Assembly: GCF_903064525.1 (NCBI RefSeq)
Contig: NZ_LR797830.1
Location: 1,798,001-1,862,000, forward strand
From: Methylacidimicrobium sp. AP8
GTDB lineage: Bacteria > Verrucomicrobiota > Verrucomicrobiia > Methylacidiphilales > Methylacidiphilaceae
Length of the DNA stretch: 64,000 nt
Reading direction: 5' to 3'
The notes beneath the pieces were generated by a model. It worked only from the letters and a program-made list of their open reading frames with translations, had not been told where the DNA came from and searched no databases. The position numbers and the translations under genes are program-made. Positions 41,251 through 48,921 of the stretch are shown one piece after another; position 1 is the first letter of the stretch, and each line of letters starts with the position of its first letter.

Positions 41251-42731
41251 GGCCGGGCCGCCCGCTCCTTCCGGGGGAACCGGGCGTAAATCTCCCGGCG
41301 GAGATCTTCGGGCAGCGCCGCCTCTTCCGGCCAGGGCCGCGGATAGCCCTCGGCGGGCAGCTTCCGCGTCGCGTCGATCCCCACATGGCTGCCGACGTTC
41401 GGAGTCGCCTGCGCGTGGTCGAGGCTGTCGCAGGGCCCGCGGGTGAAGAGAAAGTCCCGCTCCGGATCGACGTTGGCGCAGAGATGGAAGAGCACGTCCG
41501 AGGTGTCGTGGACGTTCACCTCCGCGTCGACCACGACTAGGATCTTGGTGAACATCATCTGCCCCATCCCCCAGAGGCCGTGCATCACCTTGTAGGCCTG
41601 GTAGGGATACTGCTTGCGGATGCTCACGAAGGCGAGGTTGTGGAAGACCCCTTCCGGGGGCAGCGCCAAGTCAACGATCTCGGGGAAGGTCGCCTGCAGC
41701 ACCGGGAAGAGGAGGCGGACGCTCGCCGTTCCCAGGTAGAAATCCTCCATCGGAGGCTTCCCCACAATTGTCGCCGGATAGATGGCGTCCTTCCGGTGGC
41801 TGAGGCAGGTCAGGTGGAAGACCGGGTAGGAATCGACCGGCGTATAGAACCCGGTGTGATCCCCGAACGGCCCCTCGGGGCGGAGCTCCGGAGGCTGCAC
41901 GTAGCCTTCGAGCACGAAGTCGGCCGTGGCGGGGACCTCGAGGTCGACCGTCTCGCAGCGGACCAGCGGGATCCCCTTCCTCCGCAGGAAGCCGGCGAAG
42001 AGCAGCTCGTCGACCCCGTCGGGAAGGGGGGCGGTAGCCGCGAAGGTCAGGATCGGGTCGCCGCCCAGGCAGACGGCGACCGGCATCCGCTCCCCCCGCG
42101 CCCAGTAGCCTTTTCCGTGCCGGGCCCCCACCTTGTGGATCTGCCAGTGCATCCCGGTGGTCGTGCCGTCAAAGACCTGCATCCGGTACATGCCGACGTT
42201 GCGCTTCCCCGTCTCCGGGTCCCGCGTAAAGACCTGCGGCAGCGTGATGAAGGGGCCTCCGTCCTTCGGCCAGGAGCGGAGCACTGGAAGGCGGAGCAGG
42301 TCGATCTCGGCCGAGGGCCCCATCCGCACGACCCGCTCCCGGCAGGGCCCGTTCTCGACACGGACCGGACGGCTCTGCGCGAGCGCAAGCCCTTTTTGCA
42401 GGAGCTGCCACCCCTCCCGGAACGAGCGGGGCGGCTCCACCTGGAGCAGCGCGCGGATCTCCCCGACGATCTCCTCCACGGGCCTTCCCAGGACGAGCGC
42501 CATCCGGCGCTCGGAGCCGAACGCGTTGATCAGCACCGGAAAGGGCGAAACCGACCCGTCCGGGAGCACCGGCTTTTCCACCAGGAGGGCGTACCCTCCC
42601 CCCGGCGACTTCATCTCCCGGTCGGCCAGCGCCGTGATTTCCAGATCGGTCTTGACCGGCTCCGCGATCCGGACCAGCTCCCCTTCCTTTTCCAAAAGCC
42701 TGACGAACTCGGCAGACGATTCACACGCCAT
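41247..42731 (-). CDS. ubiD: UbiD-family decarboxylase
   Basis: A 494-residue prenylated-FMN-dependent decarboxylase, in the ubiquinone/menaquinone route or acting on other aromatic acids. Landmarks are EFVRLLEKEGELVRI, PVLINAFGSERRMALVLG, the prFMN-binding NVGMYRMQVFDGTTTGMHWQIHK, the active-site region ELRPEGPFGDHTGFYTP (the E-x-D of the catalytic network), and SDVLFHLCANVDPERD. Length matches UbiD of E. coli (497). No ubiX is nearby. Its start overlaps neither neighbour; its end overlaps the epimerase start. Confidence 0.92.
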   Translation of the reverse strand: MACESSAEFVRLLEKEGELVRIAEPVKTDLEITALADREMKSPGGGYALLVEKPVLPDGSVSPFPVLINAFGSERRMALVLGRPVEEIVGEIRALLQVEPPRSFREGWQLLQKGLALAQSRPVRVENGPCRERVVRMGPSAEIDLLRLPVLRSWPKDGGPFITLPQVFTRDPETGKRNVGMYRMQVFDGTTTGMHWQIHKVGARHGKGYWARGERMPVAVCLGGDPILTFAATAPLPDGVDELLFAGFLRRKGIPLVRCETVDLEVPATADFVLEGYVQPPELRPEGPFGDHTGFYTPVDSYPVFHLTCLSHRKDAIYPATIVGKPPMEDFYLGTASVRLLFPVLQATFPEIVDLALPPEGVFHNLAFVSIRKQYPYQAYKVMHGLWGMGQMMFTKILVVVDAEVNVHDTSDVLFHLCANVDPERDFLFTRGPCDSLDHAQATPNVGSHVGIDATRKLPAEGYPRPWPEEAALPEDLRREIYARFPRKERAARP

Positions 42732-42819
42732 CGATGACCTCTCTCCCCGCGCAAGGCCAAGGAGTGAGTCAGGATACCCTGCAGGCGGGGAAAAAAAAGC
42801 AGAAGGAATCGCCGGCCCC

Positions 42820-43602
42820 CTACGTCGCCGTGGCCGGCCCCGGCCGGGAGTGGAGGCCGCACTCCCGCTTCCACCCGAAGAAGCGCGTTTCCTCCGGCAG
42901 CATCCCCTCTTCCCACCGGCGGCTGGTCGGAACGTCGCCCACCGTGACGTATCCCTGCGCGGCCAGCGGATGGCGCGGAATCCCCCACCGGTCGAGATAG
43001 GCTTCGACCTCCTGGTCGCTCCAATCGACGATCGGGTGGAGCTTGGCCAGCTTCCCCCGCCACTCGAGCACCGGCAGGTCCGCCCGCGTCCTCGCCTGCG
43101 CGCGGCGGACACCGGAGAGCCAGCACCGGGCCCCGAGCTCCTCCAGCGCCCGGCGCATCGGCTCGAGCTTCCGGAGCTCGTGATACCGGTCGAGGCCCTC
43201 CACCCCCTGCTCCCAGAGGCGTCCGTAGCGCGCCTCGAACCAGGCGGCCGACAGGGGCGCCTGGGCCACGTGGAGCCGGAGGCCCAGACGCTCGACAAGC
43301 AGATCCGCGTACCGGTAGGTTTCGGGGAAAAGATAGCCCGTGTCGACGAAGATCACCGGAACCTCGGGCCGCAGCCGCGTGGCCAGATGGAGCAGCACAC
43401 CGGCCTGGATGCCGAAGCTCGAGCTGACGACCACCCGGTCGCCGAACCGGGCAAACGCCCATCGGATCCGTTCCTCGGCGCTCTGCGCCTCGAGGAGCGG
43501 CTCCCCGGGCTCGCCGCTGCTTTCTTCCCGCGCCCGCCCTCCGTCCGGATCCGGAGAAACCGACCCTTCGCTCCTTGCTGCGAATTCGTTTGGCTTTGCC
43601 AT
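42820..43602 (-). CDS. cysH: phosphoadenylylsulfate (PAPS) reductase
   Basis: Reduces PAPS to sulfite with thioredoxin. The 260-residue protein has SSFGIQAGVLLHL, PVIFVDTGYLFPETYRYADLL, RYGRLWEQGVEGLDRYHELRK, GVRRAQARTRADLP and the C-terminal catalytic ECGLH. The CC...CxxC cysteines that hold the 4Fe-4S cluster of APS reductases are absent, which marks the PAPS-specific type and fits the CysC kinase domain encoded next door. It is transcribed divergently from cysD with only 23 bases between starts; AGGAG precedes the ATG at very short spacing. Confidence 0.93.
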   Translation of the reverse strand: MAKPNEFAARSEGSVSPDPDGGRAREESSGEPGEPLLEAQSAEERIRWAFARFGDRVVVSSSFGIQAGVLLHLATRLRPEVPVIFVDTGYLFPETYRYADLLVERLGLRLHVAQAPLSAAWFEARYGRLWEQGVEGLDRYHELRKLEPMRRALEELGARCWLSGVRRAQARTRADLPVLEWRGKLAKLHPIVDWSDQEVEAYLDRWGIPRHPLAAQGYVTVGDVPTSRRWEEGMLPEETRFFGWKRECGLHSRPGPATAT

Positions 43603-43612
43603 ATCTCCTGTT

Positions 43613-43624
43613 AGTCTATAGACT
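43613..43624. promoter_or_regulatory. perfect palindrome AGTCTATAGACT between divergent cysH and cysD
   Basis: The 12-base palindrome contains TATAGA on both strands, so it could act as shared, inverted -10 boxes. TTGCTC lies 16 bases upstream on the cysH side and TTGCCA 15 bases upstream on the cysD side. It could equally be an operator for a sulfur-responsive repressor. For cysD the box is only three bases from the ATG, too close for a normal start. Confidence 0.45.
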
Positions 43625-43625
43625 C

Positions 43626-44432
43626 ATGAACCATTTGAGCAAGCTCGAATCCCAGAGCATCTTCCTCCTCCGGGAGGCCTACCGGAACTTCCCCCGCATC
43701 GGCATGCCCTGGTCGATGGGCAAGGACTCGAACGTGCTTCTCTGGCTGGCGCAAAAAGCCTTCTGCGGCCGGATCCCCTTCCCGGTCCTCCACATCGACA
43801 CCACGTACGAATTCCCCGAGATGATCGAGTTCCGCTCCTGGGCGCAGCGCCACTACGGCTTCAAGCTGATCGTGAAGGTCAACGAAGAGGCGATCGCCCG
43901 CGGCATCGGCTACGCCACCCATGATCCGGTCACGGTGACCCACGAGCTCAAGACCGTCGCTCTCCAGCAGGCCCTGGCCGAGCATAAGTGGGACGCGCTG
44001 ATCACCGGCATCCGCCGCGACGAGGACCCGACACGGGCCAAGGAGCGGTACTTCTCGCCGCGCTCCTCGGAGGGGGAGTGGAACTACAAGGACCAGCCCC
44101 CCGAGTTCTGGAACCAGTTCGCGCTTCCCGCCAAGGGCGCGGGCGGGCACGTGCGCGTCCAGCCGCTGCTCGACTGGACCGAATACGACATCTGGCTCTA
44201 CATCCGGCGGGAGAAGATCCCGATCCCGCCCCTCTACTTCGCCCGCAACGGCCTGCGCTTCCGCTCGATCGGCTGCTGGCCGATTACCCACCCGGTGCCG
44301 AGCACGGCGGCGACGGTCGACGAGATCATCGCCGAGCTCTACGCGACGCGCGTCCCCGAGCGGGCCGGAAGAGCCCAGGACCACCACGAGCGGAACGCGA
44401 TGCAAAAGCTTCGCGCTAAGGGATTCCTATAA
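43626..44432 (+). CDS. cysD: sulfate adenylyltransferase subunit 2
   Basis: Catalytic ATP-sulfurylase subunit that, with GTP-driven CysN, makes APS from sulfate and ATP. The 268-residue product starts MNHLSKLESQSIFLLREAYR, like E. coli CysD. It has the PP-loop SMGKDSNVLLWL, PVLHIDTTYEFPEM, ITGIRRDEDPTRAKERYFSPR, VRVQPLLDWTEYDIWLYIRR and IGCWPITHPVPSTA. No ribosome site precedes ATG 43626, yet homology begins there, so a leaderless message or unusual initiation is possible. cysNC follows after 16 bases. Confidence 0.94.
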   Translation: MNHLSKLESQSIFLLREAYRNFPRIGMPWSMGKDSNVLLWLAQKAFCGRIPFPVLHIDTTYEFPEMIEFRSWAQRHYGFKLIVKVNEEAIARGIGYATHDPVTVTHELKTVALQQALAEHKWDALITGIRRDEDPTRAKERYFSPRSSEGEWNYKDQPPEFWNQFALPAKGAGGHVRVQPLLDWTEYDIWLYIRREKIPIPPLYFARNGLRFRSIGCWPITHPVPSTAATVDEIIAELYATRVPERAGRAQDHHERNAMQKLRAKGFL

Positions 44433-44448
44433 AGAGGGAAAATCCGCC

Positions 44449-46362
44449 ATGCATTTTTCCGAAGAAGTCCTGCCGATCGTCGTGATCGGCCACGTCGACC
44501 ACGGAAAATCGACCCTCATCGGCCGCCTGCTCTTCGACACGGGCTCGGTTTCCGAGGGCAAGGCCGAGGAGCTGGCCCGAGCCGCTGCCGCCGAGGGGGT
44601 GCCCTTCGAGTACGCCTTCCTGCTCGATTCGCTCCTCGAGGAGCAGGCTCAGAACATCACGATCGACACCACCGAGATCCGCTTCCGGACACAGAAGCGC
44701 CGCTACGCGATCATCGACGCCCCCGGCCACAAGGAGTTCCTTAAGAACATGCTCTCCGGGGCGGCCCGCGCCCAGGCCGCGATCCTCGTGGTCGACGCCC
44801 GGGAAGGGGTCCGCGAGCAGACCCGCCGCCACGCGATGCTGCTGCCGATCCTCGGGATCCGCCACATCCTCGTGGCCGTCAACAAGATGGACCTGGTCGA
44901 CTTCTCCGAAGGCCGCTATCGGGAGATCGCCGCGGCCTTAAGCTCCCTCTTTGCGGAGCTGGGACTCCCGGAGCCGACCTCCCTCCCCCTCTCCGCCAAG
45001 CAGGGGGAGAACGTTGTCGCTCCGAGCGCTCGGATGCCGTGGCACCCGGGACCGGCACTCCTCGAAGCGCTCGATGCGGTCCCCTCCCCATCCCTCGAAA
45101 CGCTCCCGCTCCGCTTCGTGGTTCAGGACGTCTACCGCCGCGGGGAGGAGCGGCTGATCGCCGGCCGGGTGGAGACCGGCCGCCTCCGCGTCGGCGAAGA
45201 GCTCTTCTTCTGGCCCGGCCGCAAGCGGGCGCGCCTCCGCGCCTTCGCCGAGTGGCCTCCGGAATCGACGCCGCAGGAGGCCTCCGCGGGCCGGTCGACG
45301 GCCCTGATCCTCGACGAGGAGATCTTCGTCGAGCGGGGCATGATCGCCAGCTCCCGCGAAAAGCCCCCGATCGAGGCGACCGAGTTCCCCGCCAAGATCT
45401 TCTGGATCGGAACCGATCCCCTCCGCATCGGCGAGCCCTACGAGCTGCGGCTGGCGACCCAGTCGGCGGGAGCCCGCGTCACGGAGGTCGACCGGGTCCT
45501 CGACGCAGAGACCCTCTGCGTCCAGGATTCCGCGAAGCCCGGAGTCGAGGCCAACGAGATCGCCGAAGTGCTCGTCCGGACCCAGCGGCCGCTCGCGCTG
45601 GACAATGCTTCCGAAATCCCCCAGACCGGCCGGTTCATCCTCGCCCGCGACGGGCGCATCCTCGGGGGAGGCATCGTCCTGGGCGCCCGCTATCCCAAAA
45701 CTTCCCTACCCCCGGCCCACCGGAGCAGCCCCCTCTTCTGGACCGAGGGCGAGATCGACCGGAACGAGCGGGCCCGCACCCTCGGCCACCGCGGGGCCGT
45801 TCTCTGGTTGACCGGACTCTCCGGAGCCGGCAAATCGACCCTGGCGGTCCGGCTGGAAAGGGCACTCTTCCGCCGGGGGATCTGGGCCTACGTCCTCGAC
45901 GGAGACAACCTGCGCCACGGCCTCTCCAGCGACCTCGGCTTCAGCGCCGAGGACCGGAGAGAGAACATCCGGCGGGCGGCCGAGGCGGCCCGCCTCCTCG
46001 CCGACGCAGGTGCGGTCGCGATCGTCGCCTTGATCTCCCCCTTCCGGGCCGACCGCCGGAAGGCCCGCGAGATTGCCGAAGCGGCTGGTCTGCCCTTCCG
46101 GGAGGTCTTCGTCCACGCCCCGCTCGAAGTCTGCCGCTCCCGGGATCCCAAGTCGCTCTATGCCCGGGCCGAACGCGGGGAGATCCCCGAGTTCACGGGC
46201 CTCGATTCCCCCTACGAGGTCCCCGAAGCACCCGACCTCGAGCTCCCCACCCACCAGCTTTCGCCCGCCGAGTGCGTCGAGCGCCTGGCCAAGCTCGCCC
46301 TCGAGGCGATTGCCCTCCCGAACCGGCCTTCCCTGCGCGAGGACCCGGCCGCGAACATTTAG
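44449..46362 (+). CDS. cysNC: bifunctional sulfate adenylyltransferase subunit 1 / adenylylsulfate kinase
   Basis: A 637-residue fusion. The N-terminal CysN GTPase has P-loop GHVDHGKST (14-22), DTTEIRF, DAPGHKEFLKNM and the NKMD nucleotide motif, followed by two EF-Tu-like beta domains. The C-terminal CysC kinase (about 440-637) has P-loop GLSGAGKS (about 457), LDGDNLRHGLSSDLGFS, the lid region RRENIRR and IVALISPFRADR. Together with CysD it turns sulfate into PAPS for CysH. AAAGAGGG lies upstream of the ATG. The 3' flank carries no gene for 426 bases, only a MITE-like element. Confidence 0.96.
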   Translation: MHFSEEVLPIVVIGHVDHGKSTLIGRLLFDTGSVSEGKAEELARAAAAEGVPFEYAFLLDSLLEEQAQNITIDTTEIRFRTQKRRYAIIDAPGHKEFLKNMLSGAARAQAAILVVDAREGVREQTRRHAMLLPILGIRHILVAVNKMDLVDFSEGRYREIAAALSSLFAELGLPEPTSLPLSAKQGENVVAPSARMPWHPGPALLEALDAVPSPSLETLPLRFVVQDVYRRGEERLIAGRVETGRLRVGEELFFWPGRKRARLRAFAEWPPESTPQEASAGRSTALILDEEIFVERGMIASSREKPPIEATEFPAKIFWIGTDPLRIGEPYELRLATQSAGARVTEVDRVLDAETLCVQDSAKPGVEANEIAEVLVRTQRPLALDNASEIPQTGRFILARDGRILGGGIVLGARYPKTSLPPAHRSSPLFWTEGEIDRNERARTLGHRGAVLWLTGLSGAGKSTLAVRLERALFRRGIWAYVLDGDNLRHGLSSDLGFSAEDRRENIRRAAEAARLLADAGAVAIVALISPFRADRRKAREIAEAAGLPFREVFVHAPLEVCRSRDPKSLYARAERGEIPEFTGLDSPYEVPEAPDLELPTHQLSPAECVERLAKLALEAIALPNRPSLREDPAANI

Positions 46363-46540
46363 CCCGGCGCCACCGAAGCCTCCACTCCCTATACGCCGCA
46401 AGCCACTCCAGGCAAGCGGCCGCGCGGGCCTTTTGCCTCGCGCCGCGTCCGTGCGGTCTCCTGCAGGCGATGAAGCGCCGCCGGCCTGATCGCGCCGCGC
46501 CGGGTTGCGTCGGAAGGGGCGTCGCCAGGGAATCGGAACA
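46363..46540. other. gene-free flank between cysNC and the foldback element
   Basis: No protein-like frame is visible. An imperfect inverted repeat AGGCAA...TTGCCT around a GC-rich centre (about 46411-46438) may fold but lacks a T-run after it, so it is not called as a terminator. The rest shows no recognised structure. Confidence 0.4.
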
Positions 46541-46724
46541 TAGCGGCCATTTCTCACAAATTTCGTAGCCGAGGCGCCGCAAATGGGCTTGGGTGCGAGG
46601 CGGGCGCAGGTTTTCCACCGGAGCTGTATGAAGACATACTGCGAGGATGGAAAACCAAGCGGGACCGAAGCAGACGAGCCCGTTTTGCAAGCCGTAGGAG
46701 AAAGCTTGTGAGAAATGGCCGATA
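46541..46724. mobile_element. 184-base foldback, MITE-like element with 19-base terminal inverted repeats
   Basis: The ends are TAGCGGCCATTTCTCACAA (46541-46559) and its near-exact reverse complement TTGTGAGAAATGGCCGATA (46706-46724), with one mismatch. Inside, GGTTTTCCA pairs with TGGAAAACC around a centre GTATG-AAGA-CATAC, and further stretches on both arms (GCAAATGGGCT versus GCAAAACGGGCT on the other strand) also match, so nearly the whole element can fold on itself. No ORF is convincing. Both ends carry TA, compatible with a TA target duplication. A lone copy of the left end occurs at 27826-27842. Confidence 0.75.
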
Positions 46725-46788
46725 GGTCGCCCAGCCGGCATCCGGCGGCGTAGCTGTGGGCGTTGCTTGCTTCTACCCGCAGCCGCCC

Positions 46789-47211
46789 TCAGCGGCGTTC
46801 TCCTGGGGGAGAGGCCGCCGGGAGGCGGGACGGGACCGGGGCCTTCCAGATCGGGACGTCGGCCTTGAGCTTCTGGATCAGCTCTTCGGCGATCCGGAAG
46901 GCGGCCCCCCGCCTTTCGGCGGCGACGCGGAGGTAGAGGGAGGGCTCTCCGACGGGCACGATCCCCACCCGGTGGATGAGGACAAGGTCGTGGCAGCCCT
47001 CGCGGCGGGCCGTTTCCGCCGCGATCCGCTCGAGCTCCTTCCGGGCCATCGCCCGGTAGGCCTCGTAGTCGAGTGCGGCGATCGCTTTGCCCGCTTCCCG
47101 GCCGCGGACGACTCCGAAAAATTCGACCACGGCACCCGAGGAGCCGTCCAAGGGGAAGAGGAGCGAGGGACGGGCGATTGGACGGTCGACCAGAGAAATC
47201 GAGATACCCAT
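46789..47211 (-). CDS. moaE: molybdopterin synthase catalytic subunit
   Basis: Large subunit of MPT synthase, which puts sulfur from MoaD thiocarboxylate onto precursor Z. The 140-residue protein has GAVVEFFGVVRGREAGKAI, LDYEAYRAMARKELERIA, the HRVGIVPVGEPSLYLRV strand, and the catalytic Lys region IQKLKADVPIWKAP (KxxxPIWK). The C terminus (PAASPPGE) is short and ordinary. moaD ends three bases upstream and moaA lies before that, all on the same strand. Confidence 0.93.
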   Translation of the reverse strand: MGISISLVDRPIARPSLLFPLDGSSGAVVEFFGVVRGREAGKAIAALDYEAYRAMARKELERIAAETARREGCHDLVLIHRVGIVPVGEPSLYLRVAAERRGAAFRIAEELIQKLKADVPIWKAPVPSRLPAASPPGERR

Positions 47212-47214
47212 CCT

Positions 47215-47460
47215 TCACCCTCCGCTCACCGGCGGCAGCACGGCCAGCTCTTCGGCCTCCCCGATCGGAGCATCCCAAGAGCTGTACTCGAGATCGAGGC
47301 TCACCCGGGCCCCGGGGATCTTCTCGAAGAAGCCGGGGGCGATCCGCTCGAGAAGCTGGCGCGGGGTCTCCTCGGGACGGACCGGGACCGCGCGTTCCCG
47401 GAAGCCGAGTAGTTCCCGGGCCTGCGAGAAGAGCAGGAGGCGGACGGTCCGTTCTGCCAT
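47215..47460 (-). CDS. moaD: molybdopterin synthase sulfur-carrier subunit
   Basis: An 81-residue ubiquitin-like protein with the pattern VRLLLFSQARELLGFRERAV and EELAVLPPVSGG. The terminal Gly-Gly is the site of adenylation and thiocarboxylate formation. It sits between moaA (four bases upstream) and moaE (three bases downstream), the expected partners of a molybdenum cofactor operon. Confidence 0.93.
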   Translation of the reverse strand: MAERTVRLLLFSQARELLGFRERAVPVRPEETPRQLLERIAPGFFEKIPGARVSLDLEYSSWDAPIGEAEELAVLPPVSGG

Positions 47461-47464
47461 CGGC

Positions 47465-48445
47465 CTACCCTCCCAAGGCCGTCATCGCCCGCGCGGGCTC
47501 GTAGTAGTCGCGGAAGGAGTGCTCCAGCGGCTTGCGCCGCAGGGTCTCGAGAAAGGCCGCCCGCAGCCCTGCCCGATCGATCGCCGGGCGGAGAAAGGGG
47601 CGGAGGTTGACCTCCATCTGGTTGCCCAGGCAGGGGCGGAGCTTCCCGTCGGCCGTCAGACGCATCTTGTTGCAGTGCTCGCAGAAGTGGAGGTCGCTCA
47701 GCGCGCCGATGAATCCGACAACGACCCCCCGCTTCTCCATCCGGAAATAGCGGGCGGGGCCGAAGCCGAGAGCCTGCCCGACCGGCTCGAGCCGGTCTTG
47801 GGCTTCGAGCCTTCGCCGAATCTCGTTGACCGAAAGGAAGTTCTCCGGGCGGAGCACCTCGCGGGAGGTTACCGGCATCAGCTCGATGAACCGGAGGATC
47901 AGCTTCCGCTCGGCGGCGAAGTCGAGCAGAGGCTCGATCTGGTCCTCGTTGCGGCGGCGCAGCAGGACCGCGTTGAGCTTGACCGAGGGGAGGCCGCAGC
48001 GGAGGGCCGCCTCGATGCCTTCGAGCACCGGGGCCAGATGACCCCCGGTGATCTCGTAGTAGCGCTTGGGGTCGAGCGCATCCAGGCTGATGTTGACGCC
48101 TGCAAGCCCCGCCTCCCGGAGCGGGGCGGCCAGGCCCGCCAAGCGGGTGCCGTTGGTCGAAAGCTTGACGCTGCGCACTCCCGGGATGGCTGCGATCCCG
48201 CGGACCAGGTCGGGGACTCCTGGGCGGACCAGGGGCTCGCCGCCGGTGATCCGGAAGTCGGTGAATCCGAGATCCGCGGCGACCGAGACGATCGCGCGGA
48301 TCTCCTCGTAGGCAAGAAGGTCCCCCTGTCCGTTCCATCCGGAGAAATCCCGCGGAAAACAGTAGAGGCACCGCTCGTTGCAGCGGTCCGTCACCGAAAT
48401 CCGCAGGTAGTGGACGGATCGCCGGAAGCTATCCTGGCAAGACAT
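47465..48445 (-). CDS. moaA: GTP 3',8-cyclase (radical SAM)
   Basis: First enzyme of molybdenum cofactor synthesis. The 326-residue protein has the N-terminal radical-SAM cluster motif DRCNERCLYC (Cys 22, 26, 29), GGEPLVRP, and STNGTRL. The second substrate-binding cluster is FCEHCNKMRLTADGKLRPCLG (about 252-272), and the conserved C-terminal Gly-Gly is needed for activity. It heads the moaA-moaD-moaE run; moaC, which acts in the same step, is not in the window. Confidence 0.95.
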   Translation of the reverse strand: MSCQDSFRRSVHYLRISVTDRCNERCLYCFPRDFSGWNGQGDLLAYEEIRAIVSVAADLGFTDFRITGGEPLVRPGVPDLVRGIAAIPGVRSVKLSTNGTRLAGLAAPLREAGLAGVNISLDALDPKRYYEITGGHLAPVLEGIEAALRCGLPSVKLNAVLLRRRNEDQIEPLLDFAAERKLILRFIELMPVTSREVLRPENFLSVNEIRRRLEAQDRLEPVGQALGFGPARYFRMEKRGVVVGFIGALSDLHFCEHCNKMRLTADGKLRPCLGNQMEVNLRPFLRPAIDRAGLRAAFLETLRRKPLEHSFRDYYEPARAMTALGG

Positions 48446-48487
48446 CTCCCCCTTTCCGTTCGCGAAGGGTCGCCGATCCCGCGGCGT

Positions 48488-48874
48488 TCATCCGTAGCTC
48501 TTGAAAAACTTCCTCTTCTCGTCCCCGGCCGGGGCCGCCGGCGGGGAGGGGCGGATCCGCAGGGGCCGGCGGAGGAGGGGAGGAGGAGTCGCCGCTTTCC
48601 CCCGGCTCGCCTCCACGTAGGCCAGACGGAGTTCGGTGAGAGCACTCGATAAAAACGCCTTCTCGCCCGGCTGGAGGTTGCCGCGGGTCTTGACCTCGAG
48701 GGCCTCGAGCTGGTCGATCAGCTCCCGCGCCTCGGCCAGCCGGGGCTCCATCGGCTGCCCGCCCGGAAGCGGAATGCGCCCCAGCAGCACGAGAACGTGC
48801 TCGATCTGCATCTGGAGAAGCCGGCTGAAACGGGCCTCTACTTCGGCCTCCGAGAGAATGACATCCATAGGCAT
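48488..48874 (-). CDS. DUF1844-family small protein
   Basis: A 128-residue protein of unknown function. The helical core FSRLLQMQIEHVLVLLGRIP ... ARELIDQLEALEVKTRGNL ... EKAFLSSALTELRLAYVEA matches the DUF1844 pattern common in Verrucomicrobia and Planctomycetes. A Pro/Arg-rich tail ends FFKSYG. It lies 42 bases upstream of moaA, on the same strand, so it could be co-transcribed with the molybdopterin genes without being part of that pathway. Confidence 0.72.
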   Translation of the reverse strand: MPMDVILSEAEVEARFSRLLQMQIEHVLVLLGRIPLPGGQPMEPRLAEARELIDQLEALEVKTRGNLQPGEKAFLSSALTELRLAYVEASRGKAATPPPLLRRPLRIRPSPPAAPAGDEKRKFFKSYG

Positions 48875-48921
48875 CTCAACATTCCCTCTTTTCGGGCGTC
48901 GCTCAACTGCTTTCCGCGGAT

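Noticed and set aside
42785-42835. GC stem followed by eight T on the minus strand after cysH
   Set aside because: The stem lies partly in the coding end and about 12 bases from the T-run, a poor terminator geometry.
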